Assembly: GCA_964017045.1 (NCBI GenBank)
Contig: OZ024798.1
Coordinates: forward strand, 31,238,347-31,302,346
DNA length: 64,000 bases
Reading direction: 5' to 3'
Source of the DNA: Omphiscola glabra
Lineage: Eukaryota > Mollusca > Gastropoda > Lymnaeidae
The translations under genes and the position numbers were made by a program. This document shows positions 13,001 through 28,000 of the stretch, piece after piece; positions within the stretch are counted from its first letter, which is position 1; every line of letters starts with the position of its first letter. Under the pieces are notes generated by a model. That model was not told the origin of the DNA and did not search any database. It saw only the letters and a program-made list of their open reading frames with translations.

Positions 13001-16000
13001 TTCATTATGACAGACCTGTTTACCCTCAAAATCTTAAAATCGTACAATTTCATCACAAAATCGTTCAAAACATTATCTTAATAGTAAAAAAACACTAAGT
13101 ATATATAATGTATACACATCAAAATCATACATTGTACGCTGAAATTGTAAGAGTAAACAGGTCTGTTATTAATCACAGCCAAAAACTCTCAACCCATATT
13201 ATTAACTTGTCTATTAATAGTTGAGTAAAAGCTCTTCAACAATGAAATTTCAACAAAAAATCTTTTTTTTTTTTTTTTTTTCATTTTTTATTTTTATGCA
13301 CTTTGAAAAATCAAATTTTTTCATTTTATTTTTAATATTTGTGGGAAAAGAAAATTCACCACTCATTCATAATATATTCAAAATATTATTTTTTTCACAA
13401 AATACTCATCATTTGCACCTTTGTAATGTTTGTTAAATTGTTTTCATTTAAATTCTAATTACTTTTTTCATATTAATTTGCACCACTGTACTTCCAGAAG
13501 AGAGTAAGACTAGAATCATTACGTCATGGCAACACATTGTAGTTGTGCTGCTAGGACTGAATCACCATTTCTTTCTTTTGTAAATCTTCTCTTCCCTTGC
13601 TTTACTTCTTTTTTTTATTTTGTGTTATACTTTAAATATTATTCCTATTATCTTGTGATTTTACCTTTTCACATACGACAACAAATAACTTTAAATACCT
13701 CATTATGTCCTAAAAGTTTTCAAATTCAATACTATTTCAAAAAATTAAAGATTTACTTTCAATATATAGAATATAGGGCCTATATGAGCGTAAAATGTAT
13801 AGTAAATTTATAAAAAATATTTTTATAGTTAATACCTTTTGGAATATGTAGCACTGGATTTTTTTTTCACATGACTATTAGCCTATTATTTTAGCAAAGT
13901 TAATTAACAATTCCTTTAAATGCCCAGCTTCCCTTAAAACCAGGATGGGATGATTCGCTACCGCTGATGCCATTTTGACGCAGGCCGTTTCCTTGATAAA
14001 AGATATAAGATTGGAATTCAAAAGTGATAATATAAATTTAAAGGTGCTTAAAACAAGTTGAATATTCAAGACCATATATATATATTTATATATATTTAGT
14101 TTAAATAGATTTAAAAAGTCTCTCATATATGAGAGGCACCACATAAAACCTGTATGTCCTTGTGTATTTGTAAGTGTCACCTTTTTACATCAATAGTTGT
14201 ACAAAATATACTCAATGTGTACGGTTTTATGTGGCCCAGCCTGTATATTCGAGTGTTGGATGACCCAAGTTAGGTCAGTTCAGCATGCAATTTATGGATT
14301 AAGAAGATAAACAGTCAAGGGTTCTGTGCTCAGGTAATGTTTTGCAAAACACCTCCATAATTTTTTTTCTCATAAAATATTTGCTATAATTTAAAAAAGA
14401 AAATCATAACAGTAACCTTACAAATTTCAGCCAAAAACCACTGCAATCAAAGTAGAGACTTTTGCCTGTAGCACTTATGTTGGGAGGAAAGGGTTTTGTT
14501 GAGCATCCAGGATCAGTTTTAAAGTGTTAAAAGTATCAATTTATGAAATAACACATTTAGTCCACTTCAATATCCCACACGACAGTGATTATATGGGAAA
14601 AGCAAACAAAAACACACAAACTCTTACATTTACATGAATATATTTTGTTAAAATTTTTAATTTTTAAAATCAACTGTGTAAAATAAAAAACTACTTTTTC
14701 TATAAATAACTTTTTTTTTATAAATGTTGACAAAATGGCTGTGCACTAGGTTGCCAGTTTGTGAAATGGCCCGGGGATGAAACCGCTTATAGCAAATCAT
14801 CGTAGATCCCCTTAAAGTACTTAAAGCTACTTTTTATCATACAATTTAATATTTTAAACTTTATATATTAACCTTTTTAGGATCTTTAAACAAATAAAAA
14901 GGTTTACAACTATAAAGTTTTGTAAATTTGACTTTTTCCAAATTTCATATGCCAATTTTTTTATATACTGATGAAGTTCTGTTTATATATTGTAATACTT
15001 ATAATTATTTCCCATTTTTTCTTGACTTCTCTCTGTTATGTCATTTTAAAAAAATGGTTAAGCTTTTGAGGTAAAGCAATATAAAATAACAATCTCCTTT
15101 AGAGGCTAAAAAACTAAAAGAAAATTCTATGATGTTCCAAAAGTAAGACCTACTGATGGATCCAATACTACTAGCTTTGACTTACCTAATTTACATAAGA
15201 AATAAAAAGCTTGTAATAATTCAACTTTTGATAAAAATGCAACCTGAAATCAGGTTTGGCATTATATATTTCAAAATTAATTTTTGAGATGTGGCAGATT
15301 CAATTGCACCTTAAATGGCTACGCTACATATAATCTTCTAGTATTGGTAGGAAATCTATCACCCACTCCTTTCTCACTTGTCTGGACTGCCCTGTATGTA
15401 ATATTATAATTAACCTAATGGAAGTAATTATCAAATCTTAAAGTATTTTATCCATCCCCAAAACACACACCCACCCCCACCCCCCTCTTCATTCATGTAT
15501 GGTTAACTTTCCTTGAACTGCAGGGGTAAATTAGTTCTATAGCCTTTTATTTGTAAATTGTATTCTCTCCCTTATTATTTGGACCTTACATCCAGATATT
15601 GTACAACAATAGTAAATCTTGCTTATTCATCTTTGCAGCTGTCTCATATCTCTTAGTTTAAATGCAAGCAACTGCCTCTTATCTCTTAGTTTAAATGCAA
15701 CTGGTGAAATTACAAGATTTTTTTCTTTTATTAAATTTAAATGATAATTAATTAATTCTTGGATAAACATAGATGTTAAAAGCTTTAAAATCCTAATGAC
15801 AGACCTTTTAGCAAGGACCAGATGCATGTAATTCAACTGATTTAAAGTCTATAGCCTAGATAAGCTGAGAAGACATATCCAGATAAATTTGTAGATTTGA
15901 AACAAGCCAGTAATATAGGGCCTTGTGAAATATCTAATTATACTTTGATAAATAAAGAAGAGTAAAAAAATCATATTTTTCTTCAAATCTCAATTTCTCA

Positions 16001-19000
16001 ACAGAGATTTAACTTTATATATATATATATATGAATCTTTGCATTTAAAGAAAAACTTGATTAAGAATAATGTCTCCTATACTTAACATTTTATAAAAAT
16101 CTGATAAAATTGACATTTTTATATACATTGAACAAATAGAAAAAAGTAATTATTAAAGAATGATGGCAAAGTACATATAAAATGTGCTGGATGAAATTAT
16201 TGGATTTATTACATTTGTATGATAATTTTAAAAGCTTTATTATTTTAAAACCCAAATAAGATAAATAATTATTCAAAGTTTTTTAAGAGATCTATCCATG
16301 GGATATATTAAAATAATCTGTATCTCAATGTTGATTAATTTTCTAATAACTTCCAATTTTAGGTTTATCATTGGTGACAAGGACACATTTTTCTCACCTG
16401 CCCAGAGAAGCCTGCTGACCTACCAAATCTTGTCCAGAGCAATTTTGGAAGATGTGGGTGATCCAGCTAAGAATAAGTTTGGTAATTTGACTTTTATACT
16501 TTCACAGAGCCTAGAGAATTAAGGAATTTTATTTTTAAAGAAAGATAAATTTGTTGTGCCCTTTTACAACTAAGACAAGACATTTTATAAAGCATAAAGG
16601 TAAATATAATATAAATGTGTCGTCAAAAGCCATTCACCAATAATAAATTTGAAACAAATATATTTTGTTAAAAAATCAAACATTTTACTTGATGTAGGCC
16701 TATATTATCCATAGGCTGATATGTTTTTGATATCTGTATATTTAGTACTGTGATTCTTAGCCATGGCGGTCCTAAGAATTGACCTTTTTGTTTGGCTTAA
16801 ACATCACACTCTAAATAACTTGAATTTTACACAATTAAAAATCATTTGATCAAGCTGTATTGTAAACCAATGTACACATTTTGATCATTTTTGTTGAAAT
16901 ATTTTTCTAGGTATCAAAAACATGCTAAACAATGGTGCCTATGATGCTGCCTTCCCACTCCATGAGGTAAAATTAATTTACCCTAATTTAAAAAAAAAAA
17001 TATTTAATATTGTGTCTTCTGTAATTGTTATATTAGAATGAGATGTTTGAAGTACTTGAAAAAATGTATGATCATTATTAGGCTTTTAAGAAATTTCATT
17101 TTATTTAGGATCAGCGAAGACTAAATTCATACAATTTAAAACCCATCACTTAAACTTAAACCTTTGCAAATAATTTCTTAACGTTAAAATATTATAAGCA
17201 GCTGTAACATAATCTTTTTTATTATATTTTTCTCTTAAAAAGCAACTTTTATTTTATTTCTTACACTATTTTAAATATTTCAGGGTGAGTACACCAGTCA
17301 ACATTCCCTACTGACAAGAGGTGCAGAGAATCAAAGACATGTAAGTTTTTTACTTGAATTTTTTTAAATTTAACATATTTTAAATTTGTATGATTGCTTA
17401 CTACCTAAGAACGCCATTTAAATGGCATAAGACTTTCACTACAAACTTTTTTCTATTCTTGATTCCACCAAAAATACATTTCTGGTTCTGGTTCTGGTTC
17501 GGTACGTTGCTGCATCCATATACTGGCATATGTGCAATGGTTGGGGAAGATATGTTGCCAATCTAACGGCTCCTAGCAGATGCCAGGGCGGCCTTGAAGC
17601 TTTCGATCGTTGTTGAGTTCACGGCGGTATTGTCCAGGTTGTTCCAAGCAATTATGGTGCGTGGAAAGAATGACTGCTTATGTTGCACTGTGTTACTCCG
17701 AGGCACAGTGAAGCATTTGTTATTGTTTCGGGTGTAATTTCTCATGGGGTTGTCAGATGTTAAGTCAGTGTTAAGTGACTGTTTGGCTCTAATTAATCGG
17801 CCTGGCTTCTGTGGGGTAAGATAATTGTTTGTTGGGATGGCCGGAATTAGCCCCATGGCCATTTTATATAAGAATGTTAGGCGGATCTTTTCTCGTCTGT
17901 CCTTGAGAGTGGGGATGTCAAATCTGTTTAAAAGGCCAGTGACGTAGCCAGGAGTGGTGGTTTTATAGTCACGTGCTATGAAGCGCATTGCGTTACGTTG
18001 GATTCGCTCCAATTTGTCCACATCTTGCTTGAGGTATGGGTCCCAGATGATTGCACCATATTCTAGTATCGGACGAACGAGTGCAAGATAGGCATTTCGT
18101 TTGCAGGATGTTGGGCAGTGGCGCAGATTTCTTCTAATAAAACCTAGTGTGGAGTTGGCTTTTTTTGAAATTTTGTTTATATGGGGTGACCATTTTAGGT
18201 TATTTGAGAAGAGAATTCCAAGGTATGGATTGTTTGTTACTTGTTGAAGGATTGTCCTATTTAGGGTGTACATATAGCTTGATGGTTTTTTTTTTTTGAG
18301 ATGCTCATTATGTAGCATTTGGTTTCATTAAATTTCATGCCCCATTTGTCTGCCCAATTCATAAGGCACTCCAAATCTGCTTGAAGTTGGTTGTGGTCAT
18401 CGTAGTCGATTATCTCTCTGTAGACAAGATTCTCTCCCCAAAGCCATCTGATAAATTAGAAGTCAAAAAATTTTCTGTAAATCGTTTGCAATCAAGTTTC
18501 CTTACATAATTAATACCATCATTCTACAATAAAAGAACCTATACAGTAAAGTTAAATTATAGTCATGATAAGTTTTAAAACAACTTGATACAAAAAAATA
18601 TTTTTGTTAACACTGTCACTGTTATGTCCACAGTTGTTATATGAAACATGGGCCAAGCCAGGTGCATGGTACAAGTTTCAACCCCTAGACCACATCAGGT
18701 GAGGATCTGGAAACAAAATTATTGTATTTTTTTCAATTTGATCATGTTATGACAAGAAATAAATATGACTAAACTCTTGATATAAGTAGATTATGTACTG
18801 TGCAATAACATCCAGTGAAGGACATGCTAGGCTTTTAATTTCTAAAATGGGCAATCAATTACTCTTTCAATGCCATCACTCATTTTAGTCCTTTGGTTAT
18901 TGCTAACATCCCATTGTCAGTAGAAGGAAACTGTATATATCATAGTTTTTCATTTTTGTTAATATCAGTAACATGATGACCGAGAGTGTGAGTGAGGTGG

Positions 19001-22000
19001 GGTCTTTTGAATTAATTTTGATGGTTCAGTCATGTAAAATGATTGTGTCATGAGTTTTTTAAATTTATGTTCCCATAATTTATCCTCATGTATCAGACTG
19101 TATTTTGGAGAGAAAATCAGCATTTACTTTACATGGCTCGGATACTACACTGGTTTACTTATCCCTGCTGGTCTTGTTGGTCTGGCTATCTTTATCTATG
19201 GTTGTGCAAGGATGCCCTTCAATGAAGCCAGGTCAGTACTAATGCTATGCTGTATGATGTTTTTTTTAAAAATTTAATTCATTAATAGACTGGCAGCTCA
19301 TATTCAGTACTCTGTGTTATGAGAATCTGTATGGACACTCATAACAAACAGAATTGAATCAAGTGTGTTAGTTTATAATTTAGCCATCTTATAATAACTT
19401 AAACTGTTAGCTTTTGCATTAGTGATTATTTTGAGTATGCGCTTCCCTCTCTTTTATTTTTTTTTTACAATGTGTTTAAAAAATATTTTTTTGATGCTCA
19501 AATGTTTACAGCAATGACATCTGCTCTGACTCTGGTCCTGGCAACTTTACAATGTGTCCCCTTTGTGATGGTCGGTGTGAGTACTGGCGGCTCAAGACAT
19601 CTTGTATATATTCTAGAGTAACCTATCTTTTTGACAATGAGGCTACAGTTGCTTTTGCTGCCTTCATGGCTCTTTGGTGTAAGTTCATGATTTGAAAGTT
19701 GTTGTTTTTTATATTATGGATTTATTCAAGAGTTGTTGGGGGGGGGGGGGGGGGGGGGGGAATTAGGTATAAATCATAATTTCTCATATTTTAGTTTTAA
19801 AATAAATAAAATTAGTAATTAACATGACATCAATTGGCCTATTACCTTTTCTTTAAAATATGAAAATTAGCATTACATTGTTTAAATTTTATTAATTTTA
19901 TGATCATACTAAGCACATGATAATCTGTTTTGAGCTTTAGAGACCTTTATTACCTGACTATCAGCTGTTTTATTTCCTCATAATATTAGCCACAGTTTTT
20001 CATGAAATGTGGAAGAGAAGAGCAGCAGAAATTGAATATGATTGGGATGTGGCAGACTTTGAGGAAGAGGTAGAGAAATTTAAATGAGTCTTTCTTTATA
20101 TCTTTGTGGATATTTTTCAGATTTTATAATAAATATTTTTTTATAAAATGATATTTTACTGATTTGCTACCTTTACTTCAAGAATATTAGTATTATTTTA
20201 CATTTATTTTCTGTTTAGACATTGAAATTTTTAATATTTCTCAATCATAAACATTATTTGAGTGGATCCTGCTAATAGATTTTTAGACATTTTTAATTTG
20301 AAACCAACTAACCCAAAGGTGAGATAAGATAGTACTGCTTTAGATCCATGTGAATGAAATACTAAAACAGCTTATATGGGATAGTGATAGCTTGAATAAC
20401 AAGTTACTCATATATATCAAGTTACTCTAGTTGTCTCTTGACAATGAGTAATATAATAAAACCAAATGAATTCTATGATCTATTGAAAGCGCACTACATT
20501 TTTTCCCTTGTGTACATTCACTACTATTGTACACAGTAATATCCCTTTCTATTTGATGATTGTCATCATTTTGGGCAATAGCAGTATTGAATTTGAAATA
20601 TTTAAAACTTAATTTTTAAAAATGTTAACAATTTTACAGGAAACTATCAGACCTGAGTATGAGGCCTCCGTGAGACGAAGAAAAGTTAATCCAGTCACTA
20701 AGGTAAACAATGTTTTCAAAGTTGAAATTCAATAAACAGAGAATGTAAATAGTTTAATTATTTAGTAACCTCAATAACATTACACTTCATAACACATTAA
20801 TGGGGTAGGTCCTTGCATGGTTTCAGAGGTTTTAAAAAGAAACACCTAGCAGTAAATGGGTGTATTAACAGTAACAAATACTAATTAATGTTTACATATG
20901 CATGTTTTTATTAGGATTGAGGAAAGGTCTTTGTTTGGGTGTATTTTAAATGCAATATTTTTCCTTTAAATTAGATTTAGTTTTAGTACTGTTCTGAAGC
21001 CTGCTACTAGCATCAGGTGCTCACCATTTTGTTTTTTGACACAAGTAGATTAGATAATGTCACTTGAAATATAAATGTTACAAGCAAAAGTGCTAACATT
21101 ACGCAAAATAATGCTCAGCTAAAAATATGTGTAGTAAACATATTATTTGTAGCTGTGTGAATATTATCTTCAATATTAAAATTACTGATTTTCAAAATGT
21201 TTTATATTGTCATTTCTGTCACAATGGTTTCTCTAGGTAAAACTTTACCAGTTTAAATTAATCAATATTATGAGGTTTAGGAAACTCCACAGCTATAACA
21301 CTTGGTGTAGTTTTAGAAGCTTCCTAACAAATCAGTGATCAAAGTTGTCAGCTTTTTACAAAATTAAAAAGCCATATTGTCTTATGCCATTCATTTCTTA
21401 CTTATCTTTAAAAACTGGACCATTTGCATTGGTCTTCATCTTTTTACTGTTTTTGTTTAGTTAATCATTTAGATTCAAGAAAAACATGGCACTGATTTGA
21501 AAAACATAATTTGTCTTCTTTATATGTGTTTTTAATCATCTGATAACCAGTTTCCTGTCCTAACATGGGGCCATGTATTCCATTGTTATTGCAAAAACCA
21601 TATGTCATTTTCAAAATAAATAGAACGACAACAGACACATTGTGGAGCTTGAGGTAGGCCTAATATTTCCGTTTTCCGATTTGACAGCTGCTGTCCTGTC
21701 ACTACTAGTATTTAATTTGTTTTACCCCATGTTTTTTAAAGAATATTTCTGTCTAAAACCTTACATTCTCAGAGTTGTTATGCTGTGAACAATTGTTGGT
21801 GGAAAAGTATTTGTTGAAATATTTCTTAAAGCATACATGATCTTCAACACAGTTGGCCAGCCAATCTTAAATGCTTTTTTATCACAGTTGAACTCTAGAT
21901 ATGTCTAATTCAGCCATAACTTTATAACAGACTATCCATTAGAAACAGGAGATGACATATGAAATTTTCATTAAAGATGATTAATGTAATGTTATATTAT

Positions 22001-25000
22001 ATCATGTGGATATGATATACATCATTTTAATATTTAAAATATTCCTCATTTAGATAAACCGGTTTTAACTATATTTCTACTTCAATAATAATTGATAAAA
22101 TTAAAAACTTAAAAATTGAATAACCAGGTACCAGTATATTTAAATTTAACCCAGTGATTTTATTATTTGAGTTTAGTCAGTAAGTTCATGGGATATAGGC
22201 AAGGGGTTTGATTGTTATTCTGGTACATTTTTAAAAGTAGAGTTTCAAAATTAGTAAATGATTATTACTAAGATTCCTTATTAGGAAAACCATACTCATG
22301 TCAAATAATGCATTTGGTTTGACTCCCAAAAAATCTGGTTTGCTTTTTTCTTTTTAAAATTTATATCAGAGACTTCTTAACAGATAATGTGCAGAACAAT
22401 TATTTGGATCTTAAAATTCACATTTCTACTATTTGCTTTCCAGAAACAAGTTCACATTCTTGTTGTTAAAAAAGTAAACTTATTGCATAAGAATCTGATG
22501 ATCTATCAGTTCTATTTTATCCTGAAATCTGTTAGTTTTTCTTTCTTGTGTTTATTTACCCCACAGTATTCATGAGGATGAAAAGGCACTGATTTCTACA
22601 AATAAATATTAAACCTGAATATTATATTTAATTTGCTCTGTCTCTTTCTTTTAAGTTTTAATAAACTGATGTGCAATATTTCTAAATATTTTAATTTAAG
22701 CTTTTTTTTTTTGCTTACTTTGGGGAAACAAATAATACATTTCAGTTAATTTCAGCTCCTATGACAGTATTATTTAGCTCATGACAGTGTGTGTGCTGAT
22801 ATGTTACATGGATTATCTACTAAATCTAAGGTCACACTTTAAATAAAATAGACAGTGGCTCAAATTGAAATTTGGGATTAATTTTATCAATCATATAAAA
22901 TAATATGAATATTTGTAGTTTTTAAGAAATAATTGTAGACTGTTTTATTCTCTGTAAATACATGTTTTATTTTGTCAAGTAATTAGATGATTAGATGAGT
23001 TTATAGTATAGTGATACATCCTGCTATATGCATGAGTAATTGTGTTATGTTTCCCTGATATACATATATTTTTTAAATTGTGTGTTACTACAATAAGTTT
23101 GTAGCTATCTTAATTAGTCACAAACATGATCTGGAATATGAATTTTTTTTTATCGACCAAGATTTTTGTGTGATTTTATTTTCTTTAAATGTTGTGATTT
23201 TGGGGGAATGGATAGAAATACAAAACAGAGTGACGTCTTTTGTGGATAGACTCATTCAACATACTCTTATTATATTTATAAATTGTGGAAGAAAGTTTTA
23301 ATACAACTTAATGATATTTCAGGAAAATACAGCCATTAAGTTCATATTGCTTTCTTTTTATTATTACAGAATGGACCCGTAAGAGATTGCTTATTATCTG
23401 AAATAAATTATTCTATTTAAGAAATAGTGCCAGTCCCCTGCATGCAAATACTATTTAAATTACATTTTAGCTTCAATAAAATATTATGCAAAAAAAAAAA
23501 AAAACAATATTCCAAAAACAATTGTATTATCAAGTTTTGACATGTCAGTATTTAATAAAATAACTAGCAGTTTCCATATAATTGTAGAAAGGACTTGGAC
23601 ATTTAAGTTATCAATTTTCTGATTGTATGCTTATCCCTGCTTTTTATAAATCCTGAAATTCCCTCCCTTGCCTTTAGACAATGCTAAGCAATTTTTTTCA
23701 GACACATTTTTATTACAAAAAATTACATTTACATATTTTAAAATATTTTGAATTGCCAGGTGTCTCCATGGTTTAAGAAATTCATTTTCAAGAGCATATT
23801 ATTAAAAAATTAATTATTCCTCTTATATCTCAATTTAGTGTATGTTTGACAAGAAGTAGAAGGGTCAAAGTAAACAATATAACTTTTGCTCATTTTGGTC
23901 TTGTTGGGTTGGAAAATTTAAATTGATATAAAGTAGTTCTATATGAAACAAACTTAAAACAACAGAAAAGAAAAAAAGATATTTTTAATTCCATGAATTT
24001 TAGACGCAAAGGTCATAGGTCATGCAACAGAGTTTTCTGTCCTATTTTTTAAAAAAACGTTTCTTTACCTTGTGTTTATTTACCCTATTTTTTAAATTTT
24101 ATTTCATTTTGAAAAGAACTGCCCTTTTTCTAAGAAAAAACAATATTGATATTTAATAAACTTACAGTTAACATGTAAAAAATTTAATTGTCTTATATCA
24201 TATTTTAGTTTAAGGAAAGATCATTAGCAATTCTACTAGTCTAGCTGTATGTTACAAAGGGGCTTTATATTGCACTCCGGCAAATCAACTTGTTAAATTC
24301 AAAATAACCTACACTTTATTATGGTTACAACGTTATAGTTATAAAACATGTTTAAATGCAAAGAAGTTATCATAAAGCTGAATATTGGCTGATTGATATT
24401 GAAAGTAGAAAAAACAAGCGATAGAGAAAAGAACAACTTAGAATCCTTTTATTCAAACTATAAATTAATTTCACAGTCTCTTATCAACAGCTGCAAGTGC
24501 TATAGTGGCATGATGCCAATAGGAGGCCACTGATCTACAATGCTTATTTGTGCCCCTATTATTACTATTACATAGTAATAGACTTAAAATTTTATTAAAT
24601 GCACACCATTTTAAAAATATATTGAATATAAAAACTTCAAAATTATAATCATGTCTATTAATCATAGCATCATTATTTTATTATTTATAAAAATATATTT
24701 TTGGGTGTTTTGTTAGACTTCTTTTTAAAAACAGGTAGACTAGCCGAATTTGTAATAGATTCTTATGGCAATAAAATGTGCATATTTATTACTAAATTTT
24801 ATAAAACACAATTAAAGCTTTTTTTTTCATTAGCCCCCAGTGCTTTATTTAAAACATCTCCTTTAAAAGCTAGATACCAGAATTTTTTTTTTTTTAAGTT
24901 ACAAAATATAAATAATTTTTGGCGGCTGATATGATTAAAGTGGGTTTTGATACAAATAAAGTACCCACAATGTCAATGCAAACTGAACTTTTTGAAATTG

Positions 25001-28000
25001 AACTGAAATTCAAATCTTTTATTTTGCTTTGATTGAGATGTCATGCCTAACAATTATGCAAGTCGGTATTTTAGGAAAAATCTTGAAAGTTACATTGCCA
25101 GTTTCTTGAAGCTTCAAATTGTTTATGTGAAGGCAATATGATTTATTCTTTATCTAATAATGTTCCACAAAAAAGACAGGGAATGAAATGCATTTCCAAT
25201 TAAGTTCTCAGAATTCTGTTTAATGAGGTATTAATAATCTTTACAGTTATCAATACCCAGTACATTAAATTTCATCTCTATTAAAAATCATACGTTTTTT
25301 TTTTATTAAAAAAATATTGTGACCAAAAAAATTCAATGTTTGTTACTAAAAATACAAAAATAATTCAAGAGGAGAATGTACAGGTATTAAGACTTTCTAT
25401 TTATATTTTTGCTATCCACAATAGTATCTAATCTTAAACTATGTGCTTGTGTTTTTAAGAAAGACCAAATTATTTATTTTTCAGGCAGAAGAACCACGCC
25501 TAAGTTTTTCCTCTCGTGTGGTGCGCATTTTTTCATCCCTGTGGGTTGTCTTATTTATGGTGAGATTTTTAAATGCATTTCATGATATTAGAATAAGTTA
25601 TATAACATTGAAAATCATAAAAATGTTTTTAAAACTTTTTGGTTAAGAAAGTTCGAAGCTGTGAAAAGAACATTGTAATTGTAGGTGATAATAATATTAT
25701 TTTCTTTTTTAAGATTTAGCTTCAAAGACCCTTAAGTTAAGGATCAAGTTTAAATGATTAATTTTTATTAGAGTTATATAATCTTGATTTGTAAAGCTAA
25801 AATAAGGCATATCATTTATAAATATAAAAAAATTGCTACTTTAAAAATATTAGACTAAAATAATTTTATTAATTACATTTCAACAATTTTAGCATTATTT
25901 ACAAAATTTTGTCATTTTATTTTTTTTTGTGGTTTTTATTTTTTTATTGGTGGTCCAATCACTATATTTGAAAAAAGTTTGTAAAGCACCTTGAAATACA
26001 GATTTGGCTCTCCCAATCCCTAACTTTATTACATAAAGTAATCATGTTTCTCTTAACAGCTGTGTATTGTGCTGGCAGCTGTGTTTGGTGTTATTGTGTA
26101 CCGCATGACAGTCTCAGCAATTTTGTATGCGGTTGATCAGCACACAATAAAGCAAAGGGCTGGCATTATAACATCCATCACTGCTTCCCTTATTAATCTG
26201 ATTATCATCATTCTGCTGGGCAAGGTCTATCAGTTCATTGCCCAGATGCTGACAAACTTTGGTAAGTTCAACTAATATTGTTTTAAGGAAAATTTAAGGT
26301 ACATTAATCATTTACCCTGTCCGGTGGGATAAGAAGGGGGTTGCATAGAGGGTGATCTGCCCCAGGCAGCACTTTTTAACAACTCTGGCTTTTGTCCAAG
26401 ATTTTAGAGTTGGTAGAAAGCATATTTCTTTAATGTTTCCCTAAAATTTTGGTCATGCACCGTATACGAGAAGAAAGATCAGCAAAAATGGAATCTGCTA
26501 TCTAATTCCAAACAAACATTAGTGTACAAAATTGTTGTACCTTGACATTTGTTAACATAGTGAATGAAACAAGAAAAATATGACAGGAAGAGGAGAAAAT
26601 AGTGGTAGGCTAAATTAAAGCATCTGCTATGAGAGACAAGTTAAAAATATGGAAAAGGAAAGTGAAAGATAGAAAATTCTTAATGTTTTCTTCAGTTGCC
26701 AAATGTGAGCTAAAATATTAGTATATTAATTGGCCAATTGATACATTATTATCATTGCTCAGGGAGCAAGTTCATCATAAAACAATGCAATAAATAAACT
26801 TTTCACTTATGGAGAATAAAAATTAATTCAACTCTAAAACATATTCATCTCTGATCATGGTGGATGAAAAAGGTGAAAAATGTTGTATTTGTATTTTTTA
26901 AATGCTTCTAAACATAAGTAAAAAGGGTTTGAAAAAAGATGTGTTTTTTTTTTAATTTGGAAAGCTCTGTTCCAGACAGTCATCATTAATTTCAATTCTC
27001 AACTAGATTTTTTAAACTTAAAATGATTTGAAAAGAAATTTCATTATCAACTTGAGATTCCAATGCATATTTATTCCAATGAACCAAGATTCTCATATGA
27101 AAGGAATTTGTGTACCTAATAGACTAGCATTATTGTTTCCTTGACAAAAAGTGCACCATTATTCATTATAGTTATTAAGCCCCTATAATTTATTTTTGAT
27201 TTTCAGAAACCCACAGGACATTGACAGAATGGGAAGACAGCTTCACACTAAAAATGTTTCTGTTTCAATTTGTCAATCACTTTGCCTCACTATTTTACAT
27301 TGCATTTTTCAAAGGTCGGTGAGTAGCACTTTTTTTCCCCTTGAAATCCAGCAATCAGAATGGCTAAAGATAAATAATCTTCAGTCAATAAGATATAATA
27401 TATATATTTTTTTAACATCACCAGAATTTTGTTACTCATTTTTTTAAAATCTATCCCAATTATATAGACTTGTTGGACGCCCAGGCCAGTACAACAGGGA
27501 TATAAATAATTCAAGACAAGAGGAGGTAAATTTTCCTAAAAATAGAATAGGCCTACTAGTTTTTTTTAAAGTTAATTAAACATTTTCAGGTCATTTTTTA
27601 AAAATTATTACTTTAATTCATGGTTATTTCTTTTAAAAATCTGAGCTCAACATCTTCCTATTCTCTTCCTAAGTGTGATCCATCAGGCTGCTTCATAGAA
27701 CTCTGTATCCAGTTGGCCATTATTATGGTGGGCAAACAAGCATTCAATAACTTTAAGGAAGTTATTTTTCCGTAAGTTGAAGTAAATTATGTTTTTTACC
27801 AATTCTTTGTTTTATCCAAAATTATTTATGAATAATTTCTTGGAAATAGTTATCTCAACAAGATTATGACTATCACAAATAGTTGTTGTGTTATCAAATG
27901 AAACTTTAATATTTGCTCATTATTAGAAACTTTTAAATATTAGAAAACAAAAATTTAAGCTATACTATTGTTTTTCTAATAGCATTTGACCGTTTTGTAC

